Assembly: GCA_028681035.1 (NCBI GenBank)
Contig: JAQUJJ010000052.1
Span: 1 to 23,511 of the forward strand
Source: Candidatus Cloacimonadota bacterium
GTDB lineage: Bacteria; Cloacimonadota; Cloacimonadia; Cloacimonadales; Cloacimonadaceae
DNA: 23,511 bases
Reading direction: 5' to 3'
Each line of letters begins with the position of its first letter. Position 1 is the first letter of the stretch. Under the pieces are notes generated by a model. That model did not search any database and was not told the DNA's origin. It was given only the letters and a program-made list of their open reading frames with translations. The translations under genes were made by a program, and so were the position numbers. Shown here in pieces: positions 15,170 through 23,511 of this stretch.

Positions 15170-15251
15170 GCTCCGGTTAATAATGCTAAAGTTACTTTGT
15201 CTGTAGTCCTAACCGGCACAGTTTGTTGTTGCAATATGCTAAGGGGTATGC

Positions 15252-15279
15252 AAAAGAAAAGCTCCACCATGCAGTGGAG
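15252..15279 (-). terminator. Rho-independent terminator for the minus-strand beta-barrel gene
   Basis: On the minus strand CTCCAC and GTGGAG (15262-15279) pair around a 6-base loop, followed by CTTTTCTTTT (complement of 15252-15261). It lies 33 bases after the stop of the beta-barrel protein gene. Confidence 0.75.
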
Positions 15280-15312
15280 ATGAATAGATGATTAGAGATA
15301 GGCTTTTATATG

Positions 15313-16053
15313 CTACATCTTCACAATAAAGCCTATGAGGGCATAATGCACAGCAGCAAAGGTAAACACTTCGTCAATATCCGAGCCACCTTCAAGTAAG
15401 CGATAGCCGGCTTTAACGCTTAGATTCTTGCGCAGGTCGTAGGTTGCGCCCACAAATACATCCTCAGCTCTACCGTAAGGAGATGCCAAGCCCTCTGCTT
15501 CCAGAACTAAATCCAGCTCATCGTTAATCCTATACCCTGCATTCAGGCTTAGTAACGGCACAAGCCCGGTGTTCTTCTTGCTGGCAAAGTTGCTGGACGA
15601 TTTTAATGATATCTCTGCATCCCGTAGCTTCAATGATGCACCTACTGCCCTGATACCATAGAACTCTTTGGGTAATAAATACCTGTATTGCAGGCGATAG
15701 GAATCAAAACGATACACCGCCTCCACTTGGTCATTCTTCCAGAAATGCTTACCTGTAAAAACAAGGTCTTTGGTTAATTTGTCGTCAGATTTCAGAGTTA
15801 AGGGAGTTGCCATTAGAGATATCTGATGACGGGGAGTAATGCGGTAGTGAATGTTTAAGCGGGTACTGAATGCAGAAGAGATGCCAACATCATTCTTCAA
15901 GGAAAACATGGTGTTGTTTGTATTATTGGGGATGCGAACATCGTTGTAACCCGGGATAGCAACACCTGTTTCCGCTTCAATACGGATATCGGGTAATGCG
16001 CATAGAGCGATAGCAGAGCTTAGGATTAGGGAGATAAGTAGAATCTTCTTCAC
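15313..16053 (-). CDS. Small outer-membrane beta-barrel protein
   Basis: A 246-residue protein of unknown specific function. Residues 1-19 form a signal peptide (KKILLISLILSSAIALCA). The rest alternates polar and hydrophobic residues in short strands separated by charged turns (STRLNIHYRITPRHQISLMA, YRFDSYRLQYRYLLP, LSVKAGYRLLEGGSD). This is the pattern of an 8- to 12-stranded outer-membrane barrel. The start is a GTG at 16053-16051 with GAGG 7 bases upstream (complement of 16061-16064). It has its own promoter and terminator. No adjacent partner gene explains its role; structural porin or surface protein are both possible. Confidence 0.72.
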   Translation of the reverse strand: MKKILLISLILSSAIALCALPDIRIEAETGVAIPGYNDVRIPNNTNNTMFSLKNDVGISSAFSTRLNIHYRITPRHQISLMATPLTLKSDDKLTKDLVFTGKHFWKNDQVEAVYRFDSYRLQYRYLLPKEFYGIRAVGASLKLRDAEISLKSSSNFASKKNTGLVPLLSLNAGYRINDELDLVLEAEGLASPYGRAEDVFVGATYDLRKNLSVKAGYRLLEGGSDIDEVFTFAAVHYALIGFIVKM

Positions 16054-16076
16054 TGTTAAACCTCATTATTCATTTT

Positions 16077-16105
16077 TAGATAATGCTGTATAGCATTAGT
16101 GACAA
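16077..16105 (-). promoter_or_regulatory. Promoter of the beta-barrel gene, with a dyad in the spacer
   Basis: On the minus strand TTGTCA (complement of 16100-16105), a 17-base spacer and TATCTA (complement of 16077-16082) form a good sigma-70 promoter, about 25 bases before the GTG. AATGCT and AGCATT (16082-16087, 16092-16097) form a dyad overlapping the spacer, a possible operator. Confidence 0.6.
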
Positions 16106-16145
16106 GCTATAGGAGAGGCAAAAAATGGCAAGCAAAAGAATAACT

Positions 16146-16183
16146 GGTTAACCCTCTAACCTGTTAACCTTTTAACCTGTTAA
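16146..16183. repeat. Short tandem AACCTGTTAA-type repeat
   Basis: The segment between the M14 stop and the beta-barrel promoter contains TTAACC three times and AACCTGTTAA twice (16158-16167, 16174-16183). A 17-base copy, ACCCTCTAAC(C/T)TGTTAA, occurs at 16151-16167 and, with one mismatch, at 14852-14868. Function unknown. Confidence 0.5.
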
Positions 16184-16184
16184 G

Positions 16185-18494
16185 CTACTTCATCAGCACC
16201 ATTTTCAAGCTACGGGTGTAATCACCTGCTTCCAGACGATACAAATATATACTGCTGCCTGTCGGCATCCCATTGTTATCAAGCCCGTTCCACACAATTT
16301 TATGGTCGCCCTTGGGCATATCTTTGGCAAGTAAATTGCGCACAAGCTGTCCCTTCAAGTTGTAGATTCTTAAGATAGTTGGCGTAGCCTTAGCCAGGCT
16401 GAAACTAATGGTAGTTTCGGGGTTAAAGGGATTGGGGAAGTTCGGGTACAATGCACACGCTGGCAAACTGGGATTCAGTTCATCGGTTGTGGGGGTGGAA
16501 CTGCCTGTAATAATGGCAATGTTGTCAATCGTCCAGCCGGGATCAGTAAGCTCTCTATCTGTAGAGGAATCTGTTAAATGAAAGCGCAGATAGACGCTTT
16601 GTCCGGCATATTGGCTTAGCGGGACGAACTCCTTGCGCCATTTGTCCCACTGACCAGATTTTGTCCATAATACTTGCCATTCCGTACCGTCTGAAGATAC
16701 TTCCACTGTAGCAGGGTCAAAATTCCATTCTGTGTATAGATGAGAGTCAAAAACGAGATATGGAGCTGAGCCAGCAGGCAAAGTAATGGGATTGCTTGTT
16801 TTTATCCATACATTGCAGTTCAAGTCATAAAAGCCTTTGCCACCCCAGCTATCCGTGATGGCATAGCCAGAAGCAGCCAGCTCGTTTTGGCGCACCCAAG
16901 GACCCTCAATCTCCCATGCGCTTGTTCCGCTTTCCCAAGTTTCGCTGAAAACAACCGTGGCGGGGCTTAGATTATACAGGTTTGTATTCTCACCGGCGTG
17001 CAAGTTAAGCGTGCCAAGAAAAGGATAATAGCCATCGGCATAAATCTGAATGGGATATTCGCCCTCATAACCATTAAACACAAAACCTCCGTTCACGTAA
17101 AGAGTATCTGGCTCATAACTGCCTATGATAACTCTTGCCGAGAGGTCTTGTCCTCCATTACGCACCGCTGCACTAAGCACAGCAGGTAGCTTGGGCTGAA
17201 GCGTTATATTGCGTTGCGTCCAGTTATTGTTATACACTTGGACACTAGGAATAATAGAATCGAAATAGCCTTTTTTCTTGGCTTGAACCGTATAACTGCC
17301 AGTGGTAAGAGGACGGTAATAGCGTCCTGTAGCAGGTTTTGTACGGCGAGGCTCGAACCAGGGAGCACTGTGTTGCTGGATAATAATCTCTGCTTCCAAG
17401 GGTAGAGTGGTAACTGCATCGCTAACCTTACCGGTTAACATTGAGGATGACGTTACCTCTGTGGAAAAAAACATCGCTCTGTTTATCAACCAGCGTACAC
17501 CATTACTACAACGCTGAATAGTGCCTGCCATAATAAGCGAATCCGGCTGAAGGTTTCTTGTTCCACACTCAATTAATAGCTGGATTGTGCCATATTGTTG
17601 ATAAAGCCAATCGTGAAAAGCGCCCTTTCTGCTGAGGTTGGGATACACATCATAGGTTCCGCCGCCTGCTTCTTTTTCTATCTGTGCGGCTACTGCATTA
17701 CCTATACTTGCAGCAAAGTTCATATCTGGACTGGGGCGCACTTCTTTCCAGTTGTATGAATAATATACCTTCTCAGAAAAACGACCCGTCCGTGATGAGT
17801 GCCATACAATTGAGTAAATGAACTTCTTCTGGTCACAAAGGGTTTTGATTGCTCTGGTTTCAGATTCGCTAAAAGGAGCTTCTCCGGCATAATAATCATA
17901 TACTTCATCCCCACCCGGCTGCATAAGTGTATCTCCGTGCACCCAATTGAAGCGGAAGTTGCGGTTAATATCCACACCATCGATGTCGTAACCGGGCTGG
18001 GATGTATCGTAATCGAAGATGCCATTTAGGTTATTATCTCTTTTATTCTTACGATAGCTAAGGTCTGTATTGGAAGTAACCACATTATGTCCTTCCGGGT
18101 TAGCAGTGGGTATGAACCACAAATCAAGCTGGCTAATCCATTGTGCATAGGGCATTTGGTAACGGCTGCTAAGTATTTCATTGATGTTGCTTAGCGTTAT
18201 TTCAACGCCCAAAACTTCCTCTGCATGAACCTGCCCAACAAAAAGCAATGCGGGTTCATCTTCATCGTCGTTTACAGCTACATTATCCGAGATTTGCAAG
18301 GCGTAGATGGGGATATTATCTTGTTGAGAATAGCCAATCATATGCAGCTTGGCAATATCCGGGTAATCTTGTGCAAAGCCTTGCAGCATGGTTGTAATCT
18401 GCTCGTAGGTGTGGTAACAAGCGGGTAAAACTGCTCCCAACATAAGGGGCGTAATTAGCAATATGATTAACCATAGCATCGTTATGTGCTTCAT
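16185..18494 (-). CDS. Secreted M14 zinc carboxypeptidase with type IX sorting domain
   Basis: A 769-residue exported metallocarboxypeptidase. A signal peptide covers residues 1-22. The M14 domain (about 25-345) shows zinc ligands H90 and E93 (GQVHAEEVLG) and H232 (IVWHSS). It also shows the substrate-binding NPEG, RKN and DINRNF motifs (132-135, 148-150, 175-180), and general base E309 in LLIECGT. A carboxypeptidase-regulatory-like domain follows (about 352-432), then a second Ig-like segment and a MAM/immune-inhibitor-A-like beta-sandwich (about 525-665, FSETWESGTSAWEIEGPW to PGWTIDNIAI). The last 85 or so residues are a sorting domain with NFPNPFNPETTISF and the ending KMVLMK. It probably trims peptides at the cell surface, complementing the nearby C25 endopeptidase. 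GGAG lies shortly upstream of the ATG. Confidence 0.9.
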   Translation of the reverse strand: MKHITMLWLIILLITPLMLGAVLPACYHTYEQITTMLQGFAQDYPDIAKLHMIGYSQQDNIPIYALQISDNVAVNDDEDEPALLFVGQVHAEEVLGVEITLSNINEILSSRYQMPYAQWISQLDLWFIPTANPEGHNVVTSNTDLSYRKNKRDNNLNGIFDYDTSQPGYDIDGVDINRNFRFNWVHGDTLMQPGGDEVYDYYAGEAPFSESETRAIKTLCDQKKFIYSIVWHSSRTGRFSEKVYYSYNWKEVRPSPDMNFAASIGNAVAAQIEKEAGGGTYDVYPNLSRKGAFHDWLYQQYGTIQLLIECGTRNLQPDSLIMAGTIQRCSNGVRWLINRAMFFSTEVTSSSMLTGKVSDAVTTLPLEAEIIIQQHSAPWFEPRRTKPATGRYYRPLTTGSYTVQAKKKGYFDSIIPSVQVYNNNWTQRNITLQPKLPAVLSAAVRNGGQDLSARVIIGSYEPDTLYVNGGFVFNGYEGEYPIQIYADGYYPFLGTLNLHAGENTNLYNLSPATVVFSETWESGTSAWEIEGPWVRQNELAASGYAITDSWGGKGFYDLNCNVWIKTSNPITLPAGSAPYLVFDSHLYTEWNFDPATVEVSSDGTEWQVLWTKSGQWDKWRKEFVPLSQYAGQSVYLRFHLTDSSTDRELTDPGWTIDNIAIITGSSTPTTDELNPSLPACALYPNFPNPFNPETTISFSLAKATPTILRIYNLKGQLVRNLLAKDMPKGDHKIVWNGLDNNGMPTGSSIYLYRLEAGDYTRSLKMVLMK

Positions 18495-18690
18495 AATATC
18501 TCCATTATTCGTCTTGTAAGTTAGTTAGTGTTGCAAGTTTTGCACCAAATCATAAGCAAAACCGTTCCGCATGATTACTCTCTCCTTAATAATCTCACTT
18601 GCAAAGCTCTCACTTTTTCATTGACACCTAGCCCCTATCCAGATTCATTGTCCCAAAGTATAGTGAATTTACACAAGGAGCAATAGATAC

Positions 18691-18921
18691 ATGAAACAGG
18701 GAATCCATCCTAAATACGAAGTAGCCACCGTTACCTGCGCTTGTGGCAGTGTTTTCGAAACACGTAGCACAAAAGGCAATATGCATGTTGATATATGTAA
18801 TGTCTGCCATCCATTCTACACCGGTAAGCAAAAGATTATCGATACAGCCGGTCGTGTAGAGAAGTTTAACAGGAAATACGGCGTTCCAGCTACCGAAACC
18901 GATACCGATACCGAGAAATAG
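18691..18921 (+). CDS. rpmE: 50S ribosomal protein bL31
   Basis: A 76-residue protein with the bL31 pattern: [20 protein letters not shown], then [20 protein letters not shown], then [11 protein letters not shown]. Four cysteines (16, 18, 37 and 40) make it the zinc-binding form. It sits in the large subunit near the central protuberance. An AGGAG precedes the ATG. The acidic tail (TETDTDTEK) is built from hexanucleotide repeats ACCGA(A/T/G). A terminator follows directly, so it can be expressed apart from the next operon. The 196-base divergent gap upstream has TTGACA at 18621 but no good -10 at the right distance. Confidence 0.96.
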   Translation: MKQGIHPKYEVATVTCACGSVFETRSTKGNMHVDICNVCHPFYTGKQKIIDTAGRVEKFNRKYGVPATETDTDTEK

Positions 18922-18938
18922 AAAGCACGTATATTTTC

Positions 18939-18985
18939 ACGCCATTGAAACCGCTGGCTTTAGCCTCGGGCAATGGCGTTTTTCT
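18939..18985 (+). terminator. Rho-independent terminator after rpmE
   Basis: ACGCCATTG (18939-18947) and CAATGGCGT (18971-18979) form a 9-base stem with nested CCG/CGG and GGCT/AGCC pairs inside. TTTTCTTT follows. Confidence 0.88.
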
Positions 18986-19032
18986 TTATTAATGAAAATG
19001 AAGGCTTTCTTTAAGCAAGCAATAGGAATATT

Positions 19033-20013
19033 ATGACAGATAAAAAAGAAATCAGCGTAGGCGGACAAGCTGTAATAGAAGGCGTGATGATGCGCGGTCC
19101 GCAAGCCTTGGCAACAGCCATCAGGCGAAAAGACGGCAGCATCGAACTGCTTAAACAACCTTTTGTAAGCCTTACAAAACGTAACAAAGCTCTTGGCATC
19201 CCGATAGTACGTGGCTTTGTGTCGCTTATCGAAATGATGAGCATTGGCATTAAAACGCTTACCTTTTCCGCAAACCGTTTCGAGCTGGATTTGATTGCCG
19301 AGGACGAAGCGAAGGGCAAGATAAGCAAGAAAAAGAGCAAAGCTGCTGCCAAGACAGAAGATTTGCTTAGCTATGTTTTAGCCTTTGGATTAGCTTTTTT
19401 ACTCTTTGGTTTACTGCCCTACAAGCTATCGGACTGGATGAATCTTTCCAAGCAGGATTTCTACTTTAACCTGTTTGCCGGAGGTGTTCGCATTGTGTTC
19501 TTCGTACTGTATATTTACCTAATATCGTTGATGAAGGATGTTAAACGGCTGTTTCGCTACCACGGTGCCGAGCATAAGAATGTAAACGCTTACGAGCATG
19601 ATACCCCTCTGTTAATAGACAAGATACAGCAGTGGACTACTATCCACCCTCGCTGCGGCACAAGCTTCATGTTCTTCGTGCTGTTAACCGGTATCCTTAT
19701 CTTTTCTGTAGTCGATACTCTGGTATCTGCCTTTATCCTGCATAAGCCGGTACCTATGTTTTTACGCTTAGGCTATCACATGCTACTGATACCCTTTATA
19801 TCGGGTGTGTCCTATGAAGTTCTGCGCTTTTCCGGCAAGAACCTAAAGCACCCGCTGGTAAAGATGATGACCGTTCCCGGTATGGCTTTGCAGCGTATTA
19901 CTACTCAGCCGCCAGACGATAGCATGGTGGAGACAGCGCTTGTTGCCATGAAAGCCGCACTGGACATGGATATCAGCGAATACAATGTAACAATTATAGA
20001 GGATATCTCTTGA
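19033..20013 (+). CDS. DUF1385 (YqhQ-like) membrane protein
   Basis: A 326-residue protein with the family signature GGQAVIEGVMMRGPQ (10-24) and the conserved YHGAEHKNVNAYE (176-188) and HPRCGTSFMF segments. About four membrane segments can be seen: LLSYVLAFGLAFLLFGLLPY, then FAGGVRIVFFVLYIYLISLM, MFFVLLTGILIFSVVDTLVS and LGYHMLLIPFISGVSYEVL. The biochemical role is not established. The family is often encoded between rpmE and prfA, exactly as here. AGGA precedes the ATG. The stop overlaps the prfA start codon. Confidence 0.92.
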   Translation: MTDKKEISVGGQAVIEGVMMRGPQALATAIRRKDGSIELLKQPFVSLTKRNKALGIPIVRGFVSLIEMMSIGIKTLTFSANRFELDLIAEDEAKGKISKKKSKAAAKTEDLLSYVLAFGLAFLLFGLLPYKLSDWMNLSKQDFYFNLFAGGVRIVFFVLYIYLISLMKDVKRLFRYHGAEHKNVNAYEHDTPLLIDKIQQWTTIHPRCGTSFMFFVLLTGILIFSVVDTLVSAFILHKPVPMFLRLGYHMLLIPFISGVSYEVLRFSGKNLKHPLVKMMTVPGMALQRITTQPPDDSMVETALVAMKAALDMDISEYNVTIIEDIS

Positions 20014-21077
20014 TACCACGAGACAAACTAAACCAATTGGAAGAAGAACTTCACGAAACGCAGGAATTGATTAGCGATCCGGCAGTCATTACCGATGCTA
20101 AAAGGTATCGTGACTATCTTCGTAGATTCAAGGAACTGGGAGAGATTAATCAGGCTTGGAAACAGTATCAACTGTTGGAAACGCACATAGCCGAAGTGAA
20201 AGCTTTGTTGGAAAGCGAAAACGACCAAGATATGACCGCCCTCATCAAAGAAGAAGCTCTTAGCTTAGACACTCAATTAGAAACCGCTGAACTGAAATTG
20301 CGTGATTTGCTGATACCTAGCGACCCCAACGACAGCAAGAATGCAATCATTGAAATCCGTGCCGGGACAGGTGGAGAAGAGGCAGCTTTGTTTGTGGCTG
20401 ATTTGTACCGAATGTACAGTTACTATGCACTTTCAAAGAACTGGAAGCTAAGTTTATTAGATACCAATGAAACAGGTTTGGGTGGCTACAAAGAGCTGAT
20501 TATGCAGCTTAATGGAGATGGCGTTTACGGCTTAATGCGCTTTGAAAGCGGAGTCCACCGTGTGCAACGTATCCCCGTAACAGAATCCGGAGGCAGGATT
20601 CACACTTCTGCCGTAAGCGTAGCAGTGCTTCCCGAGGCAGAAGATATAGATATAGATATTCATGATAACGACCTGCGCATCGATGTTTACCGCAGTTCCG
20701 GCAATGGCGGACAAAGCGTTAACACCACAGATTCAGCCGTGCGCATTACACATATCCCCACAGGGATTGTGGTTACTTGTCAGGATGAGAAATCCCAGAT
20801 AAAGAACAAAGCCAAAGCCTTGAAAGTGCTGCGTAGCCGTTTATTGGATGCAGAAATCAGCCGTCAGGAGCAAGAAATAGCCAGTTCTAGGCGTGCACAA
20901 GTATCCACTGGAGACCGCAGTGCCAAGATTCGCACCTATAACTTTCCCCAATCCAGAGTAACTGACCATAGAATAAACTTGACAAGCTATAACCTCGATT
21001 CATATTTGGCAGGAAATATAGATGAGTTTATTCAGGCGTTACGCATTGCCTGGAGGAACGAAAAGGTGAACGCATAA
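20010..21077 (+). CDS. prfA: Peptide chain release factor 1
   Basis: A 355-residue class I release factor, the usual length. The GGQ motif that triggers peptidyl-tRNA hydrolysis is at 233-235 (SSGNGGQSVNTTD). The codon-recognition tripeptide is PVT (189-191), the RF1 version of P-x-T, so it reads UAA and UAG. Downstream ITHIPTGIVVTCQDEKSQ and the C-terminal helical domain are standard. The start is a TTG overlapping the stop of the DUF1385 gene (TTGA at 20010-20013) with AGAGGA upstream; it gives the N-terminus expected for RF1. prmC, which methylates the GGQ glutamine and often follows prfA, is not adjacent here. Confidence 0.97.
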   Translation: MIPRDKLNQLEEELHETQELISDPAVITDAKRYRDYLRRFKELGEINQAWKQYQLLETHIAEVKALLESENDQDMTALIKEEALSLDTQLETAELKLRDLLIPSDPNDSKNAIIEIRAGTGGEEAALFVADLYRMYSYYALSKNWKLSLLDTNETGLGGYKELIMQLNGDGVYGLMRFESGVHRVQRIPVTESGGRIHTSAVSVAVLPEAEDIDIDIHDNDLRIDVYRSSGNGGQSVNTTDSAVRITHIPTGIVVTCQDEKSQIKNKAKALKVLRSRLLDAEISRQEQEIASSRRAQVSTGDRSAKIRTYNFPQSRVTDHRINLTSYNLDSYLAGNIDEFIQALRIAWRNEKVNA

Positions 21078-22331
21078 ATGGTGTTAGTCCAGATAGTTCT
21101 TACTCTAATCACTCTATTATTTTTTCTGCTGCTCGCATTCCTGTTTTCCGGTTTCGAGACTGGGCTTATCTCCCTTGATCAGCTTGCTCTGGAGCGCGAT
21201 GCCAAGCGCAACAAATCCAGTGCTGCCTTGTTGAAGTTTGTCCGTCAACCGGATAAGTTTTTGGGCACCACGCTCATCGGCAACAACGTCGCCAATGTAA
21301 TCATAGCCTCTATCTCCACAGTTACAGTGGATAGATTCAGCTCTATTGCCTTTGATGCCCGTTACACAGCCTTATTAGTTGGCTCAATCGTGTTAATCTT
21401 CGGTGAGATTGTCCCCAAAGCCATATTCCGTGATCATGCCGATACCATTGTTCCCCGCTTTTTCCCGCTACTAAAGTTTTTTTACTACACCTTAAAGCCC
21501 TTTGTAGCTATCGTTACCTGGATGAATAAACAGCTACGGAAACTGTTACACCTCACCGAAGACAATCAATATGATTATCTAACCAAGGACGACTTATCTT
21601 TTTTACTCTCTCAGACAGCAACAGATGGCATCAGTGCTCCTCAGATGGAAATGATAGAAGATGCCTTGGATTTCACCGAGCAGGATGCTCACAACGTGAT
21701 GGTGCCCAGGACTGATATCGTGGCTGTTCAGGAGAACACGTTAATCCCCGAAGTTATAGAACTTGCACGTGAAGAAGGCTTTACCCGCTATCCCGTTTAC
21801 CGCAACAACATTGATGATATTGTTGGCGTATTGATCATTTATGACATCTTAAAGCGGGACTGCACAGACGATATGTGTGCAGGCGATATCATGCACGAAC
21901 CTTTGTTTGCTCCCGAAAACACAGATTTAGACATCTTGCTCCGTGATATGCAGAAAAAGCAGCGCAGTATGTCTATCATTGTGGATTCCTACGGCGGAAC
22001 TGCCGGCATAGTAACCATGGAAGACATTCTGGAAGAGATTGTCGGCGATATAGACGATGAATATGACGATGATGATGAAGATAACGATGTGGAGCAGATT
22101 AGCCCCAATACATGGCTGGCTCAGGCTGATGTGGAGATAGACCGTTTGGCGGACGACTATGATATCGATCTTCCCGAAGGTGATTATGAAACCATCGCCG
22201 GGCTTATCTTAGACCATTTGGAACGCATTCCGCATCAAGGACAGGTAGTAACCATCGGTGCCTATCGCATTCAAGTGTTGCAGGTAACCACCAAGAAGAT
22301 CATCAAAGTGAAAATACATAAAATAACCTAA
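21078..22331 (+). CDS. CorC/HlyC-type CNNM and CBS-domain membrane protein
   Basis: A 417-residue protein. Residues 1-195 form the DUF21/CNNM membrane domain, with several membrane segments and the signature SGFETGLISLD (24-34) and LIFGEIVPKAIF. A CBS pair follows (about 208-330: MVPRTDIVAVQENTLI, then SMSIIVDSYGGTAGIVTMED). An acidic run (DDEYDDDDEDND, about 331-342) links to a C-terminal CorC_HlyC transporter-associated domain (about 345-417). Members are linked to magnesium or cobalt homeostasis; they are often misnamed hemolysin. The ATG directly follows the prfA stop (TAA at 21075-21077), so it belongs to the same operon. Confidence 0.92.
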   Translation: MVLVQIVLTLITLLFFLLLAFLFSGFETGLISLDQLALERDAKRNKSSAALLKFVRQPDKFLGTTLIGNNVANVIIASISTVTVDRFSSIAFDARYTALLVGSIVLIFGEIVPKAIFRDHADTIVPRFFPLLKFFYYTLKPFVAIVTWMNKQLRKLLHLTEDNQYDYLTKDDLSFLLSQTATDGISAPQMEMIEDALDFTEQDAHNVMVPRTDIVAVQENTLIPEVIELAREEGFTRYPVYRNNIDDIVGVLIIYDILKRDCTDDMCAGDIMHEPLFAPENTDLDILLRDMQKKQRSMSIIVDSYGGTAGIVTMEDILEEIVGDIDDEYDDDDEDNDVEQISPNTWLAQADVEIDRLADDYDIDLPEGDYETIAGLILDHLERIPHQGQVVTIGAYRIQVLQVTTKKIIKVKIHKIT

Positions 22332-22346
22332 ATAGAGGAATTCATT

Positions 22347-23511
22347 ATGAAACTGATGGAATGTGTCCCCAATTTTAGCGAAGGCAGAGACCATGCTGTG
22401 CTCGATGCCATTGCCACCTCAATTAAAGCCGTGAGCGGCGTAGTACTTTTGGATGTGGATCCCGGAGCCGATACCAACCGCACCGTATTCACCATGGCGG
22501 GAGAACCCGAAGCAGTGGTGCAGGCAGCCTTTGCCGCCATTAAAAGAGCTTCCGAGCTGATCGATATGAGCAAGCATCATGGAGCGCATCCGCGTATGGG
22601 TGCCACAGACGTATGCCCCTTTATTCCCATCTCTGGCATGACTATGGAAGAGTGCAGCGAATATGCCCGCAAGCTGGGAAAGCGGGTGGGTGATGAGCTT
22701 GGCATTCCTGTTTATCTCTACGAAAATGCTGCCAGCAAAGAAGCCTGGCGCAACCTTGCCACCGTGCGCAGCGGAGAATATGAAGCCCTTGCCACCAAAG
22801 CCAAAGATCCTGCCTGGGCACCTGATTTTGGTCCCCATGTTTTTAATGCCAAAAGCGGAGCCACTGCCATTAGTGCCCGTGAATTCCTGATTGCCTACAA
22901 CATCAACCTCAACACCCGCGATAAAAAGAAAGCCCACGACATCGCCCTTTCCATCCGTGAAAGCGGCAAACCTGCCCGTGATGCATCCGGCAAACTAATG
23001 AAGGATGAACACGGCAACAAGATAAATACCCCCGGTCTTTTCACCCATTGCAAGGCAGTTGGCTGGTTCATCGATGCTTACGACCGCGCTCAGATTAGCA
23101 TCAACCTCACCAATTACAAGGTCACTCCGCCCTATGCCGTGCTGGATAAAGTGCGCGAGCTTGCCGGCGAAATGGGTATTCAGGTTACCGGCAGCGAGCT
23201 GGTGGGTCTTATTCCCAAATCTGCACTGGTGGAAGCGGGTAAATATTACCTTGCCAAGATGGGCGAAAGTACTGGCATACCCGAAAAGATGATTATGGAA
23301 ACCGCCATCCAGAGCATGGGACTAAGTGAACTGGGCGATTTTGATCTGGATAAAAAGGTTATCGAATATGCCATTGCCAAGCAGGATAGCCTGGTAAACA
23401 TGAAGCTGGATGCCTTTTGTGATCTGCTTTCCACCGATGCTCCTGCTCCCGGCGGGGGAAGTGTGGCTGCCCTCTGCACTGCCATGAGCGGTGCGCTATC
23501 ATCTATGGTGG
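22347..23511 (+). CDS. ftcD: Glutamate formiminotransferase/formiminotetrahydrofolate cyclodeaminase (3' truncated by window)
   Basis: The 388 residues in view start with MKLMECVPNFSEGRDHA, the FTCD N-terminal signature. His81 in HHGAHPRMGATDVCPF matches the catalytic histidine of formiminotransferases. The N- and C-subdomains of the transferase span about 1-325. The beginning of the cyclodeaminase domain follows (LDAFCDLLSTDAPAPGGGSV), so the protein is the bifunctional fused form. It moves the formimino group from formiminoglutamate to tetrahydrofolate and then releases ammonia to give methenyl-THF, linking histidine breakdown to the folate one-carbon pool. GAGG at 22335-22338 supports the ATG. 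It lies 15 bases after the CBS protein. The C-terminus is outside the window. Confidence 0.95.
   Translation, partial: MKLMECVPNFSEGRDHAVLDAIATSIKAVSGVVLLDVDPGADTNRTVFTMAGEPEAVVQAAFAAIKRASELIDMSKHHGAHPRMGATDVCPFIPISGMTMEECSEYARKLGKRVGDELGIPVYLYENAASKEAWRNLATVRSGEYEALATKAKDPAWAPDFGPHVFNAKSGATAISAREFLIAYNINLNTRDKKKAHDIALSIRESGKPARDASGKLMKDEHGNKINTPGLFTHCKAVGWFIDAYDRAQISINLTNYKVTPPYAVLDKVRELAGEMGIQVTGSELVGLIPKSALVEAGKYYLAKMGESTGIPEKMIMETAIQSMGLSELGDFDLDKKVIEYAIAKQDSLVNMKLDAFCDLLSTDAPAPGGGSVAALCTAMSGALSSMV

Noticed and set aside
15064..15270. Open frame of 68 codons on the minus strand across the palindrome cluster
   Set aside because: Its sequence is produced by the short palindromes (15078-15169), it has no ribosome binding site that I can see, and it also overlaps the minus-strand terminator at 15252-15279.
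18621..18665. Promoter for rpmE at TTGACA 18621
   Set aside because: The only good -10-like hexamer (TATAGT near 18660) is about 33 bases away, and the sequence at the correct spacing is poor.
22419..22937. Long minus-strand open frame inside ftcD
   Set aside because: It is antisense to a clearly conserved formiminotransferase domain and has no plausible start signals.

Overview
This window joins the early end of a Mu-like transposable prophage (positions 1 to about 6,020) to a bacterial chromosome segment (about 6,060 to 23,511). The chromosomal genes suggest the FCB group, most likely Cloacimonadota ('Candidatus Cloacimonas'-type). Two large exported proteins end in a C-terminal sorting domain carrying a YPNPFNP-type motif, which is typical of type IX secretion cargo. 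A gingipain-family (C25) protease, a multidomain M14 carboxypeptidase and a bifunctional glutamate formiminotransferase/cyclodeaminase fit a protein- and amino-acid-fermenting anaerobe. The taxon is inferred from protein style, not from a marker-gene comparison.

Prophage (minus-strand operon, read right to left). An SOS-type repressor (HTH plus S24 peptidase) on the plus strand faces away from an early operon. The operon holds a small HTH protein, a DDE transposase (MuA-like), an AAA+ ATPase (MuB-like), an unrecognised winged-helix/coiled-coil protein, a GemA/Mu gp16-like protein and a truncated DUF3164 protein. Gene order matches the Mu early region. The genes are tightly packed, with overlaps or a ribosome binding site lying on the preceding stop. 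An 11-base motif, TGTCCAAGTCC, occurs seven times between the repressor and the transposase and about five more times between the repressor and the presumed phage end. It is read in several frames where it overlaps coding sequence, so it is a DNA-level site. The other end of the prophage is outside the window.

Secreted-protein region (6,093 to 18,494). A LamG-type surface protein with its own promoter and terminator is followed by a roughly 2,000-residue C25 peptidase multidomain protein. The C25 reading frame is broken at a TA-dinucleotide run (10034-10044); removing one TA restores it exactly. About 780 bases of non-coding DNA follow, packed with short palindromes. Then come a small outer-membrane beta-barrel protein and an M14 carboxypeptidase, both on the minus strand.

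Housekeeping region (18,691 to the end, plus strand). rpmE (ribosomal protein bL31) has its own terminator. A DUF1385/YqhQ membrane protein, prfA (release factor 1), a CorC/HlyC-type CBS transporter-like protein and ftcD follow with overlapping or near-abutting ends, as one operon. ftcD runs off the window.
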